This document shows, one piece after another, positions 57,243 to 64,000 of a stretch of DNA of 64,000 nucleotides. Made by a program: the position numbers and the translations under genes. The stretch's first letter is position 1, and each line of letters starts with the position of its first letter. The stretch lies in contig NZ_JACLAF010000007.1 of assembly GCF_015355625.1 (NCBI RefSeq), positions 124,001 through 188,000 of the forward strand, read 5' to 3'. This stretch comes from Tamlana sp. I1 (GTDB lineage Bacteria; Bacteroidota; Bacteroidia; Flavobacteriales; Flavobacteriaceae). The notes under the pieces were generated by a model. That model saw only the letters and a program-made list of their open reading frames with translations, was not told where the DNA came from and did no database searches.

Positions 57243-59327
57243 ATGGATACAAATCGTATTAAAAAGAGTCCTATCAAGCTCTTGTCTTTCGATATTGATA
57301 ACACTTTAATAGACTTCCATACCTATAAAAGTAATTTTCGGAAAATATGGAAAAAATATAAGCCGTCAGACCAAGTTATACTTACCTACAACACAGGACG
57401 CTTAATAAATGATGTTTTAAACCTTATTGAAACTCGTGTATTGCCAAAGCCAGATTATATTATTTCTGGGGTAGGCACACATATTTACAACTATAAAACC
57501 AAAAGTGTTGTAAAAGAATTTAGCGACGTTTTAGACGATGGGTGGAATTTAGATGCTGTAGAGGCTATTATAAAAGGCATAAAGCACCCAATAAGCGACC
57601 AACCAACAAAATTTCAGCACGCTTACAAAAGAAGTTACTTTTTACATGATGCTTCGCCAGTACTTATTGAAAGTATAGAACAGGATTTTATCACTGCGAA
57701 AATGGACATCAATGTGGTGTATTCTGGAGATAAATTCTTGGATATTCTGCCAAAATGGGCCAATAAAGGCAATGCTTTGCAATGGCTTTTACGAACGTTA
57801 AATATAAGCCCTTGTGATGTTATTGTGGCAGGCGATAGTGGTAACGATTCCGCCATGTTCGATTTAAAAGATGTTAAAGGCATTGTTGTTGCCAATGCTC
57901 ACGAAGAACTTTATCATTATACAAAACACCGCCAGGTTTATCACGCCGAAAAATGTCAGGGTGATGGTATTATTGAAGGCTTAATTTTTTACGAGGTGTT
58001 GCCTAAGGAAGCTGAGATTGATAGTAATATTGATCATAAAGATGATTTTTTTATTCAGCAAGAATTAAATCATATTGCTTCAGAAGATGAAGATGAAAAA
58101 ATCGCATTAATCCGCGAAGGCTATGAGAAAGCTGTTGAGGCCCTCAAAAAAAATATAACGCCGTTAGGGTTTTCAGCGTGTTCGATTGCAGATAATGTTG
58201 CGCATGGTACCGACGAGAATTATTATAGTGTTTGGGCAAGAGACGGAGCCATCACTGTAATTGGTTCATTGCCGCTAATACACGATGAAGAAATTCATAA
58301 ATGCCAGCGTCAAACGCTTTTAACCTTATTTGAACACATTTCAAGAAACGGGCAAATTCCTTCAAACGTTCGCATAAAAGATAATGTTCCCGATTATTCA
58401 GGTGTTGGTGGTATTTGCTCTATTGATAGTGGTATTTGGGTGGTTATCGCATTTTACGAATATGTAAATGTGACAAAAGATATCGAGTTTCTTAGAACAC
58501 ACATCGACGACATTAAGAAAACCATGGTTTGGCTAGGTGCGCACGATAGTAACAACGATGCTTTATTGGAAATTCCAGAAGCGGGCGATTGGACCGATTT
58601 ATTTGGAAGAAGTTATAATATTCTGTACGACGAAATTTTATGGTACCGTGCTAATGTCTGTTTTGGTCGTATGCTAGAAATGTTAGGAGACTCCGAGCAA
58701 GCAGGCGAGTATATTCGTTGGTCGCAGGTTATTAAAAAAGAAATCGTTCAAAATTTTTGGCCGTCAACAAAACAACAAATGTTTAACGCCATTTCGTTTG
58801 CCGAAAAACAATTTACGCTAGGCGATACCTCCTATTTAATCGCACAAATTACGCCTTTCGATTTTAGTTGGCGCTGCGATACTTTAGGTAATATTTTAGC
58901 TTTTTTACATGGTACTATCGATGCCGAAAAGGCACACCAAACCTTCCGTTTTATGCTGGGGGTTGGGGTAAACGATCCTTTTCCGGTGGCCAATGTGTAC
59001 CCTGTAGTTACTCCTGGCGATCCCGATTGGCGCCCCTATTATACCGTGAATCTATTAAACCTACCTAACCATTATCACAACGGAGGTATTTGGCCTTTTG
59101 TGGGCGGTTTTTGGGTCAAGTTCGTCAACAAACTAGGGCTTAAAGAAATGGCGATTTCCGAATTGCACAAGCTTGCTTTAATTAATAAAGAAGGGATAAA
59201 CGATGCTTGGGAATTTACCGAATGGGCACACGGAACCACAGGAAAACCCATGGGGAAAGCATATCAAGCCTGGTCGGCAGCACAGTACATTTCAGCTTGT
59301 CATGATTTAAAAATTATTAAAAAGTAA
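57243..59327 (+). CDS. Bifunctional sucrose-phosphate phosphatase / six-hairpin glycoside hydrolase
   Basis: This 694-residue protein has two parts. Residues 1-255 form a HAD-IIB phosphatase: catalytic F-D-I-D-N-T (Asp17/Asp19), G-V-G-T-H-I-Y and A-G-D-S-G-N-D-S-A-M (about 197-206), typical of sucrose-phosphate phosphatase. Residues about 290-694 form an alpha/alpha six-hairpin hydrolase similar to amylo-alpha-1,6-glucosidase or neutral invertase: V-W-A-R-D-G-A-I-T, G-D-W-T-D-L-F-G and H-N-G-G-I-W-P-F. It begins a three-gene cluster with a sucrose-phosphate-synthase-like transferase and a fructokinase. A role in both making and splitting sucrose is inferred; the hydrolase substrate is uncertain. 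Confidence 0.83.
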   Translation: MDTNRIKKSPIKLLSFDIDNTLIDFHTYKSNFRKIWKKYKPSDQVILTYNTGRLINDVLNLIETRVLPKPDYIISGVGTHIYNYKTKSVVKEFSDVLDDGWNLDAVEAIIKGIKHPISDQPTKFQHAYKRSYFLHDASPVLIESIEQDFITAKMDINVVYSGDKFLDILPKWANKGNALQWLLRTLNISPCDVIVAGDSGNDSAMFDLKDVKGIVVANAHEELYHYTKHRQVYHAEKCQGDGIIEGLIFYEVLPKEAEIDSNIDHKDDFFIQQELNHIASEDEDEKIALIREGYEKAVEALKKNITPLGFSACSIADNVAHGTDENYYSVWARDGAITVIGSLPLIHDEEIHKCQRQTLLTLFEHISRNGQIPSNVRIKDNVPDYSGVGGICSIDSGIWVVIAFYEYVNVTKDIEFLRTHIDDIKKTMVWLGAHDSNNDALLEIPEAGDWTDLFGRSYNILYDEILWYRANVCFGRMLEMLGDSEQAGEYIRWSQVIKKEIVQNFWPSTKQQMFNAISFAEKQFTLGDTSYLIAQITPFDFSWRCDTLGNILAFLHGTIDAEKAHQTFRFMLGVGVNDPFPVANVYPVVTPGDPDWRPYYTVNLLNLPNHYHNGGIWPFVGGFWVKFVNKLGLKEMAISELHKLALINKEGINDAWEFTEWAHGTTGKPMGKAYQAWSAAQYISACHDLKIIKK

Positions 59328-59404
59328 CTAAAAATTTAAAAGGATGAATTGATAAATCAACATTAATAGAAATCACTTAATATTTAACCTAAAAATACAA
59401 ACAG

Positions 59405-60679
59405 ATGAAATCAATACTAATGATCTCGCTACATGGTTATGTAGCAGCAAACCCAGAACTAGGTAAACCCGATACAGGCGGACAAGTTGTTTATGTGTTA
59501 GAACTTGCCGATCGTTTTAGCCGATTAGGTAGAACGGTAGACTTGGTAACACGGCAATTTGAAGATCAGCCAGAATATGATCATGTAGATGAAAATTTTA
59601 GCGTTTGGCGCATCCCTTTTGGTGGTAAAAAGTTTATTAGAAAGGAAGATATGCACGATCATCTAAAAAAGTTTGTAACCAATACTTTAGCCGCTATAAA
59701 AAAAGAGCGCAAAAAATACGATATCGTTTATTCTCATTACTGGGATGCGGGTTGGGCAGGGCAGAAAATTGCCGAAGAACTTGGTATTTCTCATGTCCAT
59801 ACACCACATTCTTTAGGCTGGTGGAAGCAGCATTCTATGGGTAGCGATATGGATGAAAAGGAAATGGAGAAAACCTATCGTTTTAAAGAACGTATCAGGA
59901 AAGAGTATTTTGTGTATCAAATGTGTAATTATGTAATTGCTACAACATTGCCTCAAGTCGATTTGTTGGTGCAGCAATATGATATGCTAACGCGTAATTG
60001 TGGTATGATTCCTCCGGGGATTGATGAAAACCGTTTTTTTCCTGTACCGACTAAAGAAAATGATAAAATACGACAGAAATACGACATTCATCCCACAGAT
60101 ATTTTGGCCTTAGGACGTATGGCGCATAATAAGGGCTACGATTTGTTAATTCAGGCTTTGCCTACCGTTTTTGAACTTTGTCCAGAGGCTCGATTAGTTG
60201 CCGCAGTTGGTGGTGAATCTAAACAAGATGAACAGGGCATTGAAAAATTACAAAAGTTAGCGAATGAGTTAGGGGTAGCCGATAAAATTAAGTGGAAAAA
60301 TTATATTGCAGATGAAGATTTAGCCAACGTGTACCGCTCGGCAAATATTTTCGCAATGCCTTCAAGATACGAGCCTTTTGGAATGGTTGCCATTGAGGCT
60401 ATGGCCTGTGGAACGCCTAGTGTGGTAACGGTTCATGGTGGTTTATATGATTTGATAGATTTTGGAAATCAAGCGCTTTTTGCCGATCCACATCGTCCTA
60501 TTGAGTTTGGTGCCATGCTATCTATGCCTTTGCTTTATCCGAATTTAAGAAATGAATTGTCGGTTGAAGGTGCGCGTTTTGCGCGTCGAAATTTTGGTTG
60601 GACAGGTATTGCAAAACGAATTTTGGAAATTTTTAAAAACTCTATAAATCAGCGTACTATGGAGTCGAATATCTATTAA
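59405..60679 (+). CDS. Sucrose-phosphate-synthase-like GT4 glycosyltransferase
   Basis: The protein has 424 residues without a membrane segment: a GT-B fold of family GT4. The N-terminal H-G-Y-V-A-A-N-P-E-L-G-K-P-D-T-G-G-Q-V-V-Y-V matches the sucrose synthase/SPS group. The C-terminal half has the UDP-binding E-P-F-G-M-V-A-I-E (E-x7-E, about 307-315) and the H-T-P-H-S-L-G region. In this family the donor is UDP-glucose and the acceptor fructose-6-phosphate. It lies 77 bp after the phosphatase gene, whose first domain would remove the phosphate. Sucrose synthesis is inferred from this neighbourhood. Confidence 0.82.
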   Translation: MKSILMISLHGYVAANPELGKPDTGGQVVYVLELADRFSRLGRTVDLVTRQFEDQPEYDHVDENFSVWRIPFGGKKFIRKEDMHDHLKKFVTNTLAAIKKERKKYDIVYSHYWDAGWAGQKIAEELGISHVHTPHSLGWWKQHSMGSDMDEKEMEKTYRFKERIRKEYFVYQMCNYVIATTLPQVDLLVQQYDMLTRNCGMIPPGIDENRFFPVPTKENDKIRQKYDIHPTDILALGRMAHNKGYDLLIQALPTVFELCPEARLVAAVGGESKQDEQGIEKLQKLANELGVADKIKWKNYIADEDLANVYRSANIFAMPSRYEPFGMVAIEAMACGTPSVVTVHGGLYDLIDFGNQALFADPHRPIEFGAMLSMPLLYPNLRNELSVEGARFARRNFGWTGIAKRILEIFKNSINQRTMESNIY

Positions 60680-60724
60680 AAAGGATTAATTTTATATGAA
60701 ATTAGTATTCTAAAAATTAAAACT

Positions 60725-61609
60725 ATGTCGCATATTGTTTGTTTTGGTGAAGTGCTTTGGGATGTTTTTCCGAAGCATAAAAAAATAGGAGGCGCTCCGT
60801 TAAATGTGGCGCTTCGGTTGGCTGCATTTGAACATAAAGTTGCAATGATTAGTGCTGTAGGAACTGATGAGTTAGGCGAAGTTTTGTTGAAGTATGTATC
60901 GGAAAATAATATCAACACGACTTACATTCAAAAGTTGGAAAGTTATAAAACAGGCGAGGTACAAGTCGTTTTAAACGCTAAAGGATCGGCAAGTTATAGC
61001 ATAGAATATCCACGGGCATGGGATAAAATTAATTTAAAACAAGATGCTAAGTTAGCGGTTGAAGCTTCAGATGCTTTTGTTTTTGGAAGTTTAGTAACTC
61101 GCGATGAACTTTCAAAACAAACCTTATTTGACCTGATTGAAGTAGCCAAATTTAGAGTGTTCGACCTTAATTTAAGACCGCCTTTTTACAATAAAGAACT
61201 TTTAATTTATTTAATGAATAAGGCCAATTTTATAAAATTTAATGATGATGAACTCTATGAAGTTTGCCATTATTTAGGGTCTAAATATCATGGCTTAGAA
61301 CAAAATTTAAGGTTTATAGCTCAAGAAACAAACACGAATCAAATTTGTGTTACTAAAGGGCAACATGGTGCCGTTTTATTGTATGAAAATCGTTTGTATT
61401 ATAACAGTGGTTATCAAATTCAAGTTCAGGATACGGTAGGTGCTGGCGATTCTTTTTTAGCTTCATTACTTAGTAAATTATTGAATAAAGTAGCGCCACA
61501 AGACGCTGTAGATTTTGCTTGTGCGGTAGGGGCATTGGTTGCTCAGCGTGAAGGTGCAAACCCGCCATTATCTACTTTTGATATTGAAACTTTTATAAAC
61601 CCAGAGTGA
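60725..61609 (+). CDS. PfkB-family fructokinase-like sugar kinase
   Basis: The protein has 294 residues. The PfkB signatures are I-G-G-A-P-L-N-V-A-L-R-L-A near the N-terminus and D-T-V-G-A-G-D-S-F-L-A (catalytic Asp, about residue 240) near the C-terminus. G-E-V-L-W-D-V-F-P is typical of fructokinases. It would phosphorylate fructose released from sucrose to fructose-6-phosphate, the acceptor of the upstream transferase. It is the third gene of the cluster, starting 45 bp downstream. The substrate is inferred from context. It ends 1 bp before the convergent gene at 61611. Confidence 0.85.
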   Translation: MSHIVCFGEVLWDVFPKHKKIGGAPLNVALRLAAFEHKVAMISAVGTDELGEVLLKYVSENNINTTYIQKLESYKTGEVQVVLNAKGSASYSIEYPRAWDKINLKQDAKLAVEASDAFVFGSLVTRDELSKQTLFDLIEVAKFRVFDLNLRPPFYNKELLIYLMNKANFIKFNDDELYEVCHYLGSKYHGLEQNLRFIAQETNTNQICVTKGQHGAVLLYENRLYYNSGYQIQVQDTVGAGDSFLASLLSKLLNKVAPQDAVDFACAVGALVAQREGANPPLSTFDIETFINPE

Positions 61610-61610
61610 A

Positions 61611-62177
61611 TTACCGCATTTTTTTATTGGCGGCACAAAGGTTTATAATCTCTGCGATTCTTTTTATTTGGGTTTCCTCACGTTTGGCACTTTGCAAATA
61701 GGTTAAATACGATTTTTGATACCCTTTTGCGAAGTTTTTAAAGTTTTCAAACGCTTGTTCATTTTCATTAAAAGCTTTTTGTAGCGCATCTGGAATGATG
61801 CCTTTTTCAACGGCATCCATGGCAGTCCATGTGCCTGTTTTTTTAGCAAAATTTACCATTTTTAAACCAGCTTCTTGCATTAAATTTTCAGCAATCAAGG
61901 TTTTAACATAGGTTTTGTTTAAGGCACTCCAATTGCTTTTTGGATTTCTCGGGCAGAAATATTGCCTGCGTTTACCATGGCCTAAACTTTTTACTGTAGA
62001 ATCAATCCATCCAAAGCATAACGCTACTTTTACAGCTTCTTCCCAACGCATGGTTGGCATGTTTGTTTCTAGTTTGTAAAAAATCAAATAAACCCCGTTT
62101 ACTTTATTGTGGTTTTTTAATAGCCAATCATACCAATCGGTATCGCGTTCAAAATATATTTCAGGATAGTCTTCCAA
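61611..62177 (-). CDS. YdeI/OmpD-associated family protein
   Basis: The protein has 188 residues without a signal peptide. The segments F-E-R-D-T-D-W-Y-D-W-L-L-K-N-H, W-E-E-A-V-K-V-A-L-C-F-G-W-I-D-S-T-V-K-S-L and R-Q-Y-F-C-P-R-N-P-K-S-N-W-S match the YdeI-like family. The tail K-A-F-N-E-N-E-Q-A-F-E-N-F and Y-L-T-Y-L-Q-S-A-K-R-E-E-T-Q-I-K-R is the usual C-terminal part. E. coli YdeI has been linked to stress or antimicrobial tolerance, but the molecular function is unknown. It is encoded 3 bp after the M1 peptidase gene on the same strand. Confidence 0.8.
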   Translation of the reverse strand: MEDYPEIYFERDTDWYDWLLKNHNKVNGVYLIFYKLETNMPTMRWEEAVKVALCFGWIDSTVKSLGHGKRRQYFCPRNPKSNWSALNKTYVKTLIAENLMQEAGLKMVNFAKKTGTWTAMDAVEKGIIPDALQKAFNENEQAFENFKNFAKGYQKSYLTYLQSAKREETQIKRIAEIINLCAANKKMR

Positions 62178-62180
62178 AGC

Positions 62181-63830
62181 CTATATTTTTTTTGATTTCA
62201 CATAAAAGTTCTTATCTATTTTAAAAGTAGACATGTTGTTTTTTACTTTTAAAGTCTGCCATTCTTGTTTTGGATAAAGCCATTGTTCGGAAGCGTTTAT
62301 TGCAATTTTTATAGGCATATCAAAATTCGAAACCGTATTAGTCCAACGGTATCTTAAAATATTGTTTTTAATAGAATATTCTAAAACTGGAATTTTGATA
62401 GTTCTTAGATATTGATTGAAAAATGCACTTAAATCAATTCCAGATTGTTTACTCAAATAATCTTCAATTTGCTGTGTGGTAACCGTTTGGTGGTAAAACG
62501 TTTTGTTTAGTCCTACTAGAATGTTGCGCCATTTTTCATCATCTTCAATAAGTTGTCTTAAAGTATGTAACATGTTGGCGCCTTTGTAATACATATCGCC
62601 AGAACCTTCATTGTTTACATCGTATTTTCCTATTATAGGTATGTCGTTTTTAATGGATTTTCTTGTGCCAATCACGTATTCCGAAGCTGCTTTTTTTCCA
62701 TAGTAATAATCTAAAAATAAACTTTCTGAATATGCGGTAAAACTTTCATGAATCCACATATCAGCAATGTCTTTATTGGTAATGCTGTTTGCAAACCATT
62801 CGTGTCCAGATTCATGAATAATTAAAAAATCAAATTTCAAACCCCAGCCAGTTCCAGACAAATCGCTCCCTAAATACCCCTGTTTGTATTGGTTGCCATA
62901 AGTTACCGAGCTTTGGTGTTCCATACCTAAATAAGGAACTTCAACAAGTTTATAGCCGTCTTCATAAAAAGGATAAGGGCCAAACCAATGTTCGAAGGCT
63001 TTCATCATTTTTGATGCATCTTTAAAATGAATTTTGGCTTTTTCAAGATTGTCTTTAAGCACATAATAATCCATATCCAATTTTCCATTTAGACCGTTAT
63101 AAACTTCCGAAAAGTGTACATAGTCGCCAATATTCACATTAACTCCGTAATTGTTAATGGGGTTTTTTACAAACCATGAATAGGTTTTTGTGTCGTCGTA
63201 ATCTTTTACACTCCTCAGTCTGCCATTTGAAACATCCATAAGGTTTTTAGGAACATTTACGCTTACAAGCATGCTGTCTACTTCATCGTACATGTGGTCT
63301 TTGCAGGGCCACCAAACGCTCGCACCCAAACCTTGGCAGGATGTGGCTACAAAATCATTACCGTTTTTATCTTTTTTCCATGAAAATCCGCCATCCCATG
63401 GGGCGTTAACAGCTTCTTTTGGATGCCCACTGTAAAACACGTCTAAACTTTTAATACTTCCTGGTTTTTGCTTGTTTTTTAATGTAATGAAATGTGCATT
63501 GCCTTCCTTTTTAACTTGTAATTTTTCACCATTTTGAAGGGCTTTCGTAATTTTTAAAGGGGCTTGTAAATCAATTTGTAAGACTTTGTTACTTTTTAAA
63601 ACTTTATATTGAATTGTGTTTTTTCCTGAAATAAATTTAGTTTCAGGATTAACCTTTATATCTAAATGGTAATAGGTTAAATCCCACCATACACGCTCTG
63701 GAGTAATGCTTCCTCGTAATGAATCTTGTCGGGTGAAGTTTGTGTTTTTAGAAAATACACCTTGCGCTTCCGCGGAAGAAAACGCTATTAGTATTGAAAA
63801 AATACAGATGAAGTATACACGTTTTATCAT
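62181..63830 (-). CDS. M1-family metallopeptidase
   Basis: The 549-residue exported aminopeptidase has a signal peptide (1-22, ending S-A-E-A-Q-G), an N-terminal beta domain and the zinc-binding motif H-E-S-G-H-E-W with the downstream Glu in H-E-S-F-T-A-Y-S-E. The exopeptidase-type motif just before it deviates from the canonical G-x-M-E-N: L-G-M-E-H-Q-S-S-V. The protein is shorter than classic M1 enzymes (about 850 residues) but matches a common Bacteroidetes secreted form. The S-A-E-A of the signal is encoded by a TTCCGCGGAAG palindrome. The substrate is unknown. Confidence 0.88.
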   Translation of the reverse strand: MIKRVYFICIFSILIAFSSAEAQGVFSKNTNFTRQDSLRGSITPERVWWDLTYYHLDIKVNPETKFISGKNTIQYKVLKSNKVLQIDLQAPLKITKALQNGEKLQVKKEGNAHFITLKNKQKPGSIKSLDVFYSGHPKEAVNAPWDGGFSWKKDKNGNDFVATSCQGLGASVWWPCKDHMYDEVDSMLVSVNVPKNLMDVSNGRLRSVKDYDDTKTYSWFVKNPINNYGVNVNIGDYVHFSEVYNGLNGKLDMDYYVLKDNLEKAKIHFKDASKMMKAFEHWFGPYPFYEDGYKLVEVPYLGMEHQSSVTYGNQYKQGYLGSDLSGTGWGLKFDFLIIHESGHEWFANSITNKDIADMWIHESFTAYSESLFLDYYYGKKAASEYVIGTRKSIKNDIPIIGKYDVNNEGSGDMYYKGANMLHTLRQLIEDDEKWRNILVGLNKTFYHQTVTTQQIEDYLSKQSGIDLSAFFNQYLRTIKIPVLEYSIKNNILRYRWTNTVSNFDMPIKIAINASEQWLYPKQEWQTLKVKNNMSTFKIDKNFYVKSKKI

Positions 63831-63872
63831 GTCTTAAAATTGATTCAAAATTATCGTAATAAATGGATTCTT

Positions 63873-64000
63873 TTAGTTTTTAATAATGCTATTAGGAAAT
63901 GTAACCACGCTTTCAAAACCCTGATCATCAACTGAAGCAACGCCAAAATAAAAATTATCTATAACGATACCTTGAAGCATGAATTCTGAAACATCACCAA
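63873..64000 (-). CDS. C-terminal end of a gene running off the right edge
   Basis: The minus-strand frame visible from 64000 ends at TAA (63873-63875). The last 41 residues include Q-G-I-V-I-D-N-F-Y-F-G-V-A-S-V-D-D-Q-G-F-E-S-V-V-T-F-P-N. This F-G-V-x-S-V-D-x-x-G-x-E-S-x-V-x-F-P pattern resembles the fibronectin-III-like C-terminus of secreted M28 peptidases of Bacteroidetes. It lies upstream of the M1 peptidase on the same strand, so a peptidase pair is possible. The family call is tentative. Confidence 0.55.
   Translation of the reverse strand, partial: GDVSEFMLQGIVIDNFYFGVASVDDQGFESVVTFPNSIIKN

Overview
The window reads as chromosomal DNA from a member of the Flavobacteriaceae (Bacteroidetes). 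It is AT-rich and gene-dense. Promoters carry TAnnTTTG -7 boxes rather than a sigma70 -10, and few genes show Shine-Dalgarno sequences. Lipoproteins have C-S-N-D-D-D export signals, and one secreted enzyme ends in a type IX secretion (Por sorting) domain. There is a fused CcoN-CcoO oxidase subunit and a TonB-dependent receptor with a carboxypeptidase-regulatory-like N-terminus. No rRNA, tRNA, CRISPR array, prophage or complete insertion sequence was found. I do not name a species.

Layout. 1-6.8 kb: trp operon on the minus strand (trpE-G-D-C-F-B), preceded by a TAnnTTTG promoter, a 15-residue leader peptide with three consecutive Trp codons and a terminator hairpin (attenuation). A partial GIY-YIG nuclease gene, not trpA, follows trpB. 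6.8-9.3 kb: two thioredoxin-like exported proteins, two rhodaneses and a small membrane protein. 9.4-12 kb: PL9-type pectate lyase plus esterase. 12.2-18.2 kb: hypotheticals, topoisomerase III and an RluE-type pseudouridine synthase. 18.2-21.1 kb: tandem repeats, an ECF sigma factor with a membrane partner, and a TonB-type protein. 21-25.5 kb: Gfo/Idh oxidoreductase and a LytS/LytTR two-component pair with two extra 2TM proteins. 25.5-27.8 kb: lpxD and a LETM1-like protein. 27.9-32.9 kb: two DUF4331 proteins, a TPR lipoprotein and a TonB-dependent receptor. 33-38 kb: DUF1801 protein, YceI / ECF sigma / anti-sigma, hemN and a universal stress protein. 38-43.2 kb: TetR-regulated tripartite exporter whose ABC subunit has a degraded ATPase domain. 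43.3-53 kb: complete cbb3 oxidase locus (ccoI, S, NO, Q, P, G, fixH, a SafE-like protein) and a divergent Crp/FNR regulator. 53-57 kb: VWA and MoxR-type AAA+ partner genes separated by a palindrome-rich array carrying a DUF559 nuclease gene. 57-61.6 kb: sucrose metabolism cluster. 61.6-64 kb: YdeI-like protein, M1 aminopeptidase and the end of another minus-strand gene.

How genes work together. Four copies of an ATGAYA-NN-TRTCAT-like palindrome lie upstream of ccoS-NOQP, ccoI, hemN and the TonB-type gene. In all four the palindrome centre is exactly 29.5 bp from the first base of a -7-like box, the spacing of a class II CRP/FNR promoter. I infer that the FNR-like protein encoded at 52377 drives respiration, anaerobic haem synthesis and one TonB protein together.

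The most unusual structure is at 54377-55470. A 229-bp palindromic unit is repeated head to tail, and one copy carries a 119-residue DUF559 (PD-(D/E)XK) nuclease gene at the exact point where the short copies appear internally deleted. This resembles an autonomous element with non-autonomous derivatives. Two other repeat classes recur: heptanucleotide tracts that start within about 12 bp of stop codons on the sense strand of the preceding gene, and a dispersed stem element whose two copies show a compensatory base change.
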